Positions 1 to 9,217 of a stretch of DNA of 64,000 bases are shown here, in pieces. The position numbers and the translations under genes are program-made. This DNA comes from Neoechinorhynchus agilis (lineage: Eukaryota > Acanthocephala), in assembly GCA_051530055.1 (NCBI GenBank), contig CM121343.1, positions 2,294,001 through 2,358,000 of the forward strand. The letters run 5' to 3'. Positions within the stretch are counted from its first letter, which is position 1; each line of letters starts with the position of its first letter. A model generated the notes under the pieces. The model searched no databases. It had not been told where the DNA came from and saw only the letters and a program-made list of their open reading frames with translations.

Positions 1-1449
1 AATTGTTAGGCTGAAGCAAGCTGTTAAATTTTACTTTACTATTGATGTTGTGAAGTATTAAATAACCGCAAGCTCAAAATAAAAATTAAATGTTTTTGGT
101 CTTTTGCTTACACCCCGCGCTGATATACTCATAGAAATTGGCTTTATTTTAGTAACTTTGACTTCTTCAATACTCAGCGATAGACTAACTTTTAAAGATC
201 TTCGTTCAGTCGTACAGCAATCGATTGCCAAATAATATTCTTTTTCTTGGCCGGCCAACAAGTGCAATTTATAAACAATTTGGATTTCCTGAATTCTGTA
301 CACAATCAATTGATCGAAAGTTTTGTCAATTAAGATTTGCTCTTTATAAGTGTAACAATCAAAAAGAAATAATTTGTAGAATTGGAAGAAATACCGGCGT
401 GAAAAAGCATTTGGTACTGTTGATTTCGGATAAAAACGTAATTCTTACGATAATTCAAACGGACAATGTCGCCACAGAATGCACAGTAAATATCCTGAAG
501 ACCGCATGAGAGTCTTCGGGTTTTATCACTTTATTTAATCCTCCAAATCGAAACCAATTTACATCTCGATAAATAATGATCGCATTTTTATTTGAATCGA
601 GTAAGTATAATCAGCAAATCGCCACGTTTAAAGCAGAATCATATTTATTGAAAATGTCTATCGGCCTCAGCGAAAAATCAAATTAAATAACTTTTTCTTG
701 ATAAATTTTAGTGTTGATTTCAGCTGCATATAACTTTTTCGGTTGCTATTCTCACTTATACGTTAGGTGTATCGGTTTGAGTTCGTAAAAGAAACCCAAG
801 CACGGCTTTCAACTGCTGTTAAAACCCGAGCCACGGGTAAGCGATAAGGACTCGCAACATTAGCCAAGTGGATGGTGTTGATTTCCAAGCAATCGAGAAC
901 TTCAACTGTATCACTGGTTTTCGTAGAACGGCAACATGACTAAAAACTTCCCACTCGACTGCACTTGAAACGGGTCATTTTCCTTGCTGGGTATGAATAC
1001 CGGTTGTGTTATGTTCTATATCTCTTACATCGTCTTTGGATGTCCCTAGAATCCGCAAAACGTACGGCTGTTGCTGTGAAAGTTGATCGATACTCATCGC
1101 TTTCAGACACACGTTTGTTTTCTCCACTGGAAAATTCTTTTCGGGTTGCGGATTGACCACCTTATATGTCCGTGTTGTATCTTGAAGCACCTCAAACATG
1201 TAGCAAACTTTTGATAACATCATACAACAAGAGGGATACCACTGACAAAATCTTGTCTCGAACTTCGTTGTGTGAAGTCTTCATTATTATCTGATCTCCG
1301 ATTCAATAATAATAACAATACGTTTTATTGCTGCACAAAGAAGAAGAGGACCCATGCACCTTTGTATCTTCATAAACACTCGAGTTCTGATTGGATAATA
1401 ATCTGGCTATTTCCAAAAAGAACGTTAATTTGTTTGTTCTGATACAATC
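1..1449. other. No recognisable gene
   Basis: AT-rich sequence. The longest open stretches (225-509 on the plus strand, 975-1223 on the minus strand) begin at non-ATG codons or match nothing I know. No repeat, transposase or reverse transcriptase signature was found. The last ~140 bases may be the 3' untranslated tail of the LINE fragment that follows on the minus strand. Confidence 0.5.
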
Positions 1450-1454
1450 ACCAC

Positions 1455-1690
1455 CGTCCGCAAAAATCTTAGCTTTTCTCTTTCCTCGGCTGTCGCTATC
1501 ACGCTAGCAGCATTGCCTCGTTGTACTGCGAGCGAGATATTTTGTCGCAGGAATACACCTGCTCGTCCGTCGCCGGTCGTTTCTCTCAATTTCTTTAAGA
1601 GATTCTGGAGCGGAGTGAGTGCTGAGCTGCCAAGCAGTCCATACGCCTCTAATCCGAAGGGGACAAAATAGTGGGTCCTTGCTAAAATCT
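1455..1690 (-). mobile_element. RLE-type LINE, 3' end fragment
   Basis: Read on the minus strand, this stretch encodes the last ~65 residues of the same LINE family that is long at 9218-12277. It keeps the blocks HYFVPFG, LGSSAL, RAGVFLRQNISLAV and NAAS in the same order and spacing. The fragment is severely 5'-truncated, as LINEs often are; no reverse transcriptase or endonuclease part remains. The family carries a reverse transcriptase and a C-terminal restriction-like endonuclease. Confidence 0.8.
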
Positions 1691-1734
1691 GGCTATTAAT
1701 TTTGGAGTGGATTACGAATCCGGGTGGGTGAGAA

Positions 1735-2745
1735 TATCTGGTCTGGTTGGAAGCTCCGTTCTGGTGGGAATTGATGTTTATTGTTTGCAGGAGCGCTTGT
1801 AAGGTTGGTCTTTCCTTAGAATCATTTCAGGTTATAATACCCGAGAAAATTGGGCAGCATGGAAAAAGGAGAGTAGTTATAGGGAGGTGCGAGGTAATGG
1901 AGGATGAAACGAATTAGGATTACGAGTGTTGTGTTCCTGTGGAAAGAGGAATAAAATGTGGTGGTAGGGTTTAGAGGCGTTTTGTTTGTTTTAAAATCAG
2001 CTGTGTAAATTTTAGATGTTCTTTTATGAAACATTTAAAGACGGCGGATTTGAGATTTGGATGGGTTGCAAAAGACGGGATAACAGTAGGTGAGGGAGGG
2101 TAAAATAAAGATAGAGTAAATCATGAAGAGAAAGGGCGAGGCGATTCCCAAATGTCGGAGGCGTTGCATAAAATTTGGCCCGGAAGCCCAATTGTTGGAG
2201 CGATAACTTTTCGTTGAGAAGTGAAAGAAGGCGAGATTTAAAACATTTTTCGATGATTTTTGAAAGAGCACTTAGAATGGAAATTGGACGGAATGATTCG
2301 GCCGAAATAGGATGCCCTTTTTTAGAACGAGTATAACTTTGGCAGTTTTCAGGCATCGGGGGTAGATGCCATATAAAAAGCTGTGGTTTATAATGTGGGT
2401 AAGAGTGTCTGTAAGTTCGGGGATGGTGTAGCGAAGAGCCCAGTTTGGGATTTCGGATTGAGAGGACGAATTTCGAGGTAATTTCTTGAGATACAGTAGT
2501 ACTTCGTATGATGAAACTAAGGAGAGCATCGTCGAGTTGACAAAAGTTTTAGACGTAGGCGTGAAACATTGTGTGGTGTCTGATGTGGCGCAGTGATTGT
2601 AATTTGAGTCTAAGCAAAAGTTCTGATTGATGGAGTCTAGAACCTGTTTTAATTCAGAAGAGGTCAAATTTGGGAAGGGATCAAGGTCGCATAGACCAGG
2701 AGAGTACGAATTTTGGAGAAAAGAAAACCCCTTTTCACACGAGCG
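1735..2745 (-). mobile_element. APE-type LINE fragment (family A), internally deleted
   Basis: On the minus strand 2751-2272 encodes the N-terminal part of a LINE reverse transcriptase domain: LDSINQN, a KKLP helper block, IPNWALR, and CLKTAKVILVLKKG (the usual L-K-x-A-x-V-x-P-x-x-K-K-G entry to the RT domain). It continues in other frames (2356-2024) to FRPISIL and LQQLGFR, then jumps straight to the C-terminal LTY-x-x-PVF region and the tail at 2034-1735. The catalytic palm (A to D motifs) is therefore missing. Frames shift at least twice. The same family lies at 24378-25580, 29940-30520 and 63514-64000. Confidence 0.75.
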
Positions 2746-3036
2746 GAACACTCGTAATCCTAATCCGTTTCATCTTTATATACCTCGCACAACGCTCCTT
2801 TTTCTATGCTGTTCAATCTTCTCGGGTATCATAACATGAAATGAAACTGAGGAAACACCAACCTTACAAGCCCTCCTGCAAACAATAAACACCAATTCAC
2901 ACCATAATGGACCTTCCAACCCAACCGGATATTCTCAATCGAACGGACACATTCACCCCCGACCAGATATTACCATCCGAACGGGCATCCCTCGACTGGA
3001 TATCAACATCCTAACGGATACGCATTTTTTGAACAA
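2735..3036 (+). mobile_element. LINE family A 3' tail, opposite orientation
   Basis: This plus-strand stretch matches the end of the family seen at 30175-30490: the coding block ending LYIPRT, then a 3' untranslated region with the words CAATAAACACCAATTC and GAACGGACA repeated. It abuts the minus-strand copy of the same family at about 2740, so two partial copies lie back to back with their 5' sides facing. It is non-coding and dead. Confidence 0.7.
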
Positions 3037-3300
3037 TTGTGAACGAACAAAAATTCAACTGCTTAAAGCCTCACTGAAAAAGGCATCCGGCTATATTGCC
3101 GATCGACGTTGTTGAATTATAAATCAAGGAATTAGATCATTGACTTAATTGCAATCAGATTCTCTGTTGAGATCGAAATTGCCTTAATAATATAATTCGC
3201 AATGACAATTGTGTTGAACTCGAGTGAAATTAGACACTCAAAATAGATGGATTAATGGGTTTAAACTCAGAATAAAGTCACCCTGACATATTTTTTAGAT
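3037..3300. other. AT-rich stretch upstream of a PLE-type end
   Basis: No open frame or repeat was recognised. Its position just before the hairpin at 3301-3332 suggests a decayed Penelope-like 3' untranslated region, but nothing coding remains to test this. Confidence 0.3.
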
Positions 3301-3340
3301 CTTAAAAAGTCCGACGAGACGGACGAAATATTGTAAATGG
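3301..3340 (+). repeat. PLE-type 3' terminal hairpin
   Basis: Sequence CTTAAAAA, then stem GTCCG (3309-3313), loop of six, stem CGGAC (3320-3324), then GAAATATT. The same layout with different stem bases occurs at 8408-8439, 29789-29820, 35193-35220 and 46349-46376. At 29789, 35193 and 46349 it directly follows a PLE coding region. The stems differ yet stay paired, so this is probably a structured RNA end of a PLE. Confidence 0.6.
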
Positions 3341-4107
3341 GAAATAATAAATCTCTATACCATCAAACAAAATATATCCATGAACAACACCTTATATTTA
3401 ATTTAAATGTAGGGGAAATGGAGAATTTGTACATGAAACCATTGCGGAACAGTACAAAGTTTGTGATGAAGGGATTCAGAATTAATATTTTAGCATCGCT
3501 TGTTGCCGACGTTTCTAGTATGCATTGTTAGGCTTTGAGAAATGCAGAAATCGCCTTTGTCCAAGAAAAGTCTCTCACATTCCATAGAGCTTGACAAAAT
3601 ACATCCCGCAATTACGAGAAATGGGATCATGGATTTTCCCTTTGGTGATTTAAAAAAGCTTCCGTTGAAATATATCCGATCGATTATAAACGGTACGAAC
3701 TCTCACGAAATTAAATTGCTCCTCTGCCTACGTTTGAGGCTATCGAAGACTCCGTATACTTTGATGTTTGATTCTTGTGTGAACATTTTAAAATTAAATC
3801 AATGGCGGTTTCCCCACCCCTTCATTCAGCGTTATTACCAGCTCTGAAATAATCAACATTTCAATGCTTGTACACGGTTTTCTTTTCTTATAACAAGAGA
3901 GTGTCTTCCCAGCGCCTCAGTTCGTTTCTAACCAAATATTGTAACCGATTACCGTCTTACAATACGAAGGCCAGAATCTTTTATATTACATCGAAACTGG
4001 TTTCGTTTTACAGTCGAGAATTGCACTTATCTAAAGCTCGAGGGACTCGAGGAGTTGAACGAATTATGGGCATCTATAATTGGCAGTGTAGGGTCAATCT
4101 AAAATAA
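3337..4107 (+). CDS. Cluster of three unrecognised short open frames
   Basis: Three plus-strand open frames lie close together: 3337-3531 (64 codons), 3542-3847 (101 codons) and 3868-4107 (79 codons), all starting with ATG. They are lysine-, serine- and leucine-rich, and I recognise no domain. Their close order could mean exons of one gene, one decayed gene broken by stops, or chance in AT-rich DNA. The first begins immediately after a PLE-type end, so the cluster is not obviously part of that element. I give no function. Confidence 0.2.
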
Positions 4108-4972
4108 CTATGACTCGCTCGTCAACAGCCATCTTAGGAATGTTCGAAATAACCGCCTTATCCGAATCAGACCTTCAGAAACACTACATTCATCACCTTA
4201 ACATCGTCTGTCGATGACTCTCTCCAGGATCCTTCGCTCTCCTTCCTTGCCTGTCTCCTAACAAAAACTCTAACAGCTCCCGTTCTTGTCTAATCAAAAT
4301 CACTTTTCATATGCCAAACAATGCATTCTCCTTCCTTCAAAAACGCTTCTTGTCAATTATAATAATAACACTTTTTATTACCATTCCGAATCTACCCAGA
4401 CTGGTCACTTCGGACTTTGAACTCCGTCAATCATTCATTTATTCACAACCGTCTTCTCCCTCCTGCCAATAACTAAACAATAGCAAAAACTATCCTCCGA
4501 TGATGAAGAACCGGACGAAGTTCAAAAAGTCTTTAATAAAAGGTTCTCTACCGGGCGAAGACCTAAACATCAAACTTAAAGATTGACCGAACTCTTCCTT
4601 CTGTGAAATCAGCACTCGAGGCGATTACTTATGGTACCGAAACATTTGGTCTTAACACTTTGGTGGCGTTATTTTTCATTATATAAATATAATAAATAAA
4701 TATACCAATTGATTGCCAAGAATCTGCTTAATCCGCATGTAAAATGGCGAAGTCAATAATCAAATAGCTGGCAATGATAAAAGTCTCCCATGTAACACAT
4801 TGCTAAAGATCCGATCAACAATATTCTATACATATTTTTATGTTTAAAACCAATATTTGCGTCATGTTTGCTTATTTGTAATTGGGAGAAACCGATCATT
4901 AGAACGACTAGGTAAAACGAATCGATCTTAGAATCATAACAGATAACGTACAATAACTATCGATAACTAAGG
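4108..4972. other. Intergenic region, likely upstream region of the capping-enzyme gene
   Basis: No supported gene. The only open stretch of note is a minus-strand 66-codon frame at 4753-4953 without recognisable features. The sequence becomes strongly AT-rich at 4680-4960, just before the ATG at 4973; promoter elements cannot be defined by eye. Confidence 0.5.
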
Positions 4973-7189
4973 ATGACTACGAAACAAATAGCGACCAATC
5001 CATCATCATCATCATCAATTCTGCGAATTCCTAAACGGTGGATAAATACCACGTCGATGGGTTCGTCTCTCATTAGCGACCGCTTTATCGTATTTAAGAC
5101 TCCGTTATCGTCAAAATACGATTCGCTCATTCCTGAAAACAAGCGATTCACGCCTACCATTGCTGCTAATCGGATGCGCCAAATTGCCGGACATCGATCT
5201 ATTGCCGGGATCATCAGTCTTATAAATAACGATCCATATTATGACAATAAAGAGTTTACGGAGTATTTAAATGTGCCGCACTTTTGTCTGCCCTGCGGTG
5301 GATATAAGGATTTCCCTAAAAAAGAAATCAAAAATCGATTCATTGAGATTTGCGATATCTTGCTAGAATCTAACCCGAATTCAGTCATCGCAGTTCATTG
5401 TACACGCGGATACAATAAATCAGGATTTCTTGTTGCTTCGTATCTTATTGAAAAGATGAAAATGAAGTTGAGAAGTGCAATAGCGGAATTTCGGCGATGC
5501 CGTGCCCCTGGAATTCAAGCTCCCCCGTTTATTCACGGCTTGAGATTGCGGTACTCAAGTTGGCGAACAGGAGTGTTATTGAAACGCAAAATAAATGTCA
5601 AAGATGTGACAATTACCGAGAACACGAAAGGGGCAGTTAGTACTGAAATGAGAACAAATTACGGATCGAGGCAGAAAGCAAATGACGAAAGCTTGTCAAC
5701 TGATATCATTGACATTGATAGAAAGAAGATCGCTGGTGGACGAAAGCGTTGTATAAGTGATTCAGATGAGCAAAGGATACCGCTAAAGAGACGAGTTTCA
5801 CAATCGTCTGGTGATAATCAAACTGAATCACATACTTCACTCACTACTCAATTAGTTAAAAACGAGTCAAAGCACCTCAAATCGAGAAAGAGATTAAAGG
5901 ATGATATAGCCTCTTGTAAAAGATCGTCTCAAATCGCACAAATAACGGAATCGGCAAGCCGGGAACAGAGTCCATCTGCCAAAAGAGTTGCAGTCAGCTC
6001 GGAGAAAGGAGTTTTCAGATCACAAAGGAAACTCGTTGAACCACCGACAAAAACAAACTCTTCCATTCTTGAAGGTTCACTCAACGAAGGAATCCAACCA
6101 ACAGGTCTGTCACAGGGCTTCTCGGTAGATGTTCCGTACATCTATCGACTGAGATACGAAACCGATCAAAGTAAAATCGACGAAATTCAGCAAAACATTG
6201 CAGAACTTTGTCCAGATAGTCATGACAAAGGATTCATCGGTAGTCAGCCAGTATCAATGACGGTTAAAAATATTGAAACATTGCGGCACTTAAATTATCG
6301 AGTAAGTTGGAAGGCCGGCGGAACCCGGTACTTGTTTTTCATTCGCGAGAAAAACGAAATTTATATGATCGACAGGCGCAATTCAATCTTCAAAGTAAAG
6401 AATCTTACATTTGTGACGAACCGTGGCACTACAGATCATCTTCGTCAGACTTTGCTTGATGGAGAGATGGTGGAAGATGTCGTGGGTGATACACGGATTC
6501 CTCGATTCCTTATATTTGACGTCTTGGCATTCGACGGGCATCCTGCCGGTAAGGAACTGGATTATGACAAACGATCGGAACTCATTTGGAGGGAGATTAT
6601 GCAGCCTCGTTACCGTGCTATTATCGAATACGGAACCATAGACCGAAGTCGAGAGCCTTTTCGGATTCAAAAGAAGGATTTTTACGACCTCCGGTTCACT
6701 AAACAAATTTTGCACGAGATGTTCCGAAATGAAATCCCCCATCAAGCAGACGGTCTTATATTTCAACCCGTTGATATGCCGTATACTTTTGGTACCTTTG
6801 ACAAGCTGCTAAAATATAAACCTCCACCATTGAATTCGGTAGATTTCAAATTGGTTATTCCTCGACACGTGATGGAAAAGCGAAAAATAGGATCTGGTGG
6901 GCTGCTGTATGTTAGAAATTACCAAGAGCCGTTTGCTCGGATTCGACTCACGGATGAATTGTTTCATTGCCATGAAAATATAATTGAATGCGTTGTTGCC
7001 GGAGGTGAATGGAAGATGGTTCGGGTTAGAACGGATAAGGACATCGCAAATTCTTTTCAAACTGCAATTGCGATCAAGGAAAGTATTGAAAAATCCGTGA
7101 CGCTGGATTTACTTTTGAGTACAATTGCAAAGATTGACCCTGGTTTGTTTAATGTTAAGAGTTTAGAAGACTACAACAAGATCAACTAG
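4973..7189 (+). CDS. mRNA capping enzyme (RNA triphosphatase-guanylyltransferase), altered active sites
   Basis: A 738-residue metazoan-type bifunctional capping enzyme. In the family the N-terminal cysteine-phosphatase domain removes the 5' gamma phosphate of nascent RNA, and the C-terminal nucleotidyltransferase adds GMP through a lysine, in the nucleus on RNA polymerase II. Seen here: the phosphatase loop HCTRGYNKSG at residues 142-151 (Cys143), a Ser/Lys/Arg-rich linker of ~200 residues, then guanylyltransferase motifs I (KAGGTR, Lys447), III (DGE, 496-498), IV (ADGLIFQP, Asp593), V (LLKYKPP, near 612-618) and VI (R684 to K689). Two key positions differ from the family: Lys149 replaces the Arg of C-x5-R, and Gly449 replaces the Asp of KxDG (codon GGC rather than GAC). 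The gene has no intron and is ~140 residues longer than vertebrate forms, mostly in the linker. It may be a retrocopy or a divergent paralogue. The ATG at 4973 opens the frame ahead of the whole phosphatase domain. Confidence 0.9.
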   Translation: MTTKQIATNPSSSSSILRIPKRWINTTSMGSSLISDRFIVFKTPLSSKYDSLIPENKRFTPTIAANRMRQIAGHRSIAGIISLINNDPYYDNKEFTEYLNVPHFCLPCGGYKDFPKKEIKNRFIEICDILLESNPNSVIAVHCTRGYNKSGFLVASYLIEKMKMKLRSAIAEFRRCRAPGIQAPPFIHGLRLRYSSWRTGVLLKRKINVKDVTITENTKGAVSTEMRTNYGSRQKANDESLSTDIIDIDRKKIAGGRKRCISDSDEQRIPLKRRVSQSSGDNQTESHTSLTTQLVKNESKHLKSRKRLKDDIASCKRSSQIAQITESASREQSPSAKRVAVSSEKGVFRSQRKLVEPPTKTNSSILEGSLNEGIQPTGLSQGFSVDVPYIYRLRYETDQSKIDEIQQNIAELCPDSHDKGFIGSQPVSMTVKNIETLRHLNYRVSWKAGGTRYLFFIREKNEIYMIDRRNSIFKVKNLTFVTNRGTTDHLRQTLLDGEMVEDVVGDTRIPRFLIFDVLAFDGHPAGKELDYDKRSELIWREIMQPRYRAIIEYGTIDRSREPFRIQKKDFYDLRFTKQILHEMFRNEIPHQADGLIFQPVDMPYTFGTFDKLLKYKPPPLNSVDFKLVIPRHVMEKRKIGSGGLLYVRNYQEPFARIRLTDELFHCHENIIECVVAGGEWKMVRVRTDKDIANSFQTAIAIKESIEKSVTLDLLLSTIAKIDPGLFNVKSLEDYNKIN

Positions 7190-7869
7190 AAAGTTGCAAG
7201 ACACTTCAAAGAATGCTGGATCTATTTTTCTGTCAAAATTAATTTAAAAAGATATGGATTAACAATGAGACGATCAACAAATGCCATGAATCAATCCTCG
7301 CGTATTCTTTGGTTCCAACAATGGAATTGAGATTTCCTTCAGGGATGCTAAGTTTGAAATCGCGGATAGAGCGAACTGTTCGATTAAAAAATAATTGTTA
7401 ACTGCCGGCGCTTACACGTCTTCGATCTTATTAAATTGTTTCAATAAAGCATCGATTAGTAAACTTCAATTCTGTTTGGGTGTTAAAGTTTCTTTTTATA
7501 ATGATAATCACACAAATTCATCTTATATTTTATAAAAATCGAAAACTTCATAAAAAATGAAATTGAAAAATTCCAAAACTCGGTAGCAAAAATATGAATT
7601 ATTCTTGAACCATAAAAATTCAAATAAAATCTATGATTTATATTTCAGATCTTAGAATAAACGGAAAATAATTCAATATAACACTGAGCGGTTTCCCTTG
7701 TGAAACAAAACATTTTTCAAGCAAGGCAATCGAATTGCAATAGTCTCAGGGAGCAACTATTTTAAGAGGGTACGCAAGTGAAAAAACCATCCGGAAATTT
7801 TTATATTTTATATGCAGGTACGATTGAAAATATCCGGTTTTACTGAAACCAAGAGATAAACAAAATGGC
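7190..7869. other. Untranslated and intergenic sequence
   Basis: Holds the probable 3' untranslated region of the capping-enzyme gene and AT-rich sequence. No poly(A) tract or flanking duplication that would mark a retrocopy was seen after the gene. Confidence 0.5.
7443..7448 (+). promoter_or_regulatory. Candidate polyadenylation signal
   Basis: An AATAAA hexamer 254 nt after the stop codon of the capping-enzyme gene and on the same strand. It is the first clear hexamer downstream. In AT-rich DNA such words also occur by chance. Confidence 0.4.
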
Positions 7870-8265
7870 GAAGCACAATAATAAAATATTTTTTGTCAAG
7901 ATATAATAATGGTCAAGAAGCGAGGACGAAACCTTGTTTCACTCGGATTGGGAACAATTCCGTCAGTTGACATTATATCTGACCATGGCAGTCCTTCCTT
8001 CGTGCAGAGGGTGTACCGGTGTCGCATGGCAGTTGAAGGCTTGGGATAGGTAAAACATGGTCAGAAGGAGAGGTTTTGTATGTTCTATGGCTTTTCTTGA
8101 AGCTGACGGTCGCCGGCGATTGCATGAATGGCCCCCCTCTGGGTCCGGAATCCATTTTGCCCTTCAGGTAGAATTCCTTCCACGAGGAGCAGCATATTCA
8201 GGAGGATTCTTGCAAGTAATTCACCACCGTGGATAGTGGCAAGATTCCTCGACAGTTTCGACATA
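7870..8265 (-). mobile_element. Possible decayed LINE reverse transcriptase fragment
   Basis: On the minus strand a block reads FPIRVKQGFVLAS, close to the motif VKQGCVLAPTLF that surrounds RT motif B in several APE-type LINEs. Frames are broken on both sides, and the upstream 60-codon frame (8155-7973) has no recognised motif. It lies directly beside the inverted repeat at 8272-8488. The assignment rests on one motif only. Confidence 0.3.
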
Positions 8266-8271
8266 TGGATC

Positions 8272-8488
8272 TATGTTTGAGATATGGGAATTTGAAATAA
8301 GAATTAATTTATTGAAATTGAATATTTCGATCCAAACTAGGATCTTCTTCAGCAATTTGTTTGCAAGTTTTTTCACTTGTGAATGCGGATAACTTGCAAA
8401 CAAATTGCTGAAGAAGATCCTAGTTTGGATCGAAATATTCAATTTCAATAAATTAATTCTTATTTCAAATTCCCATATCTCAAACATA
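8272..8488. repeat. Perfect 98-nt inverted repeat with 21-nt spacer, made of PLE-type ends
   Basis: Arm 8272-8369 is the exact reverse complement of arm 8391-8488; the spacer is 8370-8390. The right arm contains CTGAAGAA, stem GATCC (8416-8420), loop, stem GGATC (8427-8431), GAAATATT and AATAAA (8447-8452), which is the PLE-type 3' end also seen at 35193 and 46349. The repeat is thus two copies of the same terminus facing each other. The lack of any mismatch means it is recent or is kept identical by conversion. Confidence 0.85.
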
Positions 8489-8500
8489 TGGATTTTATTT

Positions 8501-9217
8501 TCAACAATATGGACCTATCTCCCTTTTTGAAGATTTGAACGATAGCTGGATTCTGTAAGCCGGTTGAGTTATCTTAAGAGTATCAACTTTTGCAAACGAT
8601 CAGGTAAATCTTTGCTCGGACTTAAAGCAAGCGTGCTTCTATTATATAGTGAGCGATCGTGACACGCACTGCGCGTCCGATCGATAATGACCAAACGATG
8701 TTTGGGGGTGTTTGCGTTTGTTTTTGGTTTTTGCAGTTGGCCAGGTTTTGAAAAAACGTTAATAAAACTTATCATGAAGAGTGAAGATACTTCACTTATA
8801 AAGAAAATATATTTAAGCAATGTTGACCGTTGGTGGTATTTTCCGACTAAGCAGTGTAAATGTTGCTCAACGCCTTATCGTGACCAAAAAGATAAAGATT
8901 CAGATTTGTGCGACCTTCATTTGTTTTTCTTCGATAAGTCCTCCTGGATCCTAAGATCGAAACACGATGTTTTGGCACGTGTGGATTTCATAAAAATAAT
9001 CATCTCTAATTATGAAATTGGCATTTTAACGATTTTCGAAATAATGATCAGACATCTTTTATTGATTATACAGAACCGGTTTTAATTTCCAATGAGCCTC
9101 CAGCGAGTATATATGAATATTCAATTGGATTAGAAAGGAAAGCGGATAATGAAGTGTAAAACTTACTAACAACAGAATAAATTCAAAAAATAACAATTGA
9201 ATTGACCAAAAACGAAA
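8501..9217 (+). other. Unrecognised sequence with a 132-codon open frame
   Basis: The frame 8687-9085 starts with ATG and has a CKCC...C...CDLH cluster near its middle that could bind zinc, and a hydrophobic, isoleucine-rich C-terminus. I do not recognise it. It lies directly upstream of the RLE-LINE open frame, so it could be the 5' region of that element or an unrelated remnant into which the element inserted. Confidence 0.3.

Noticed and set aside
225-509. 94-codon open frame near the window start
   Set aside because: Starts at a TTG, shows no motif, and its length is expected by chance in AT-rich DNA.
4973-7189. Capping enzyme as a giant-virus or baculovirus gene
   Set aside because: Domain order and residue-level similarity are animal-like, and no other DNA-virus gene lies nearby.
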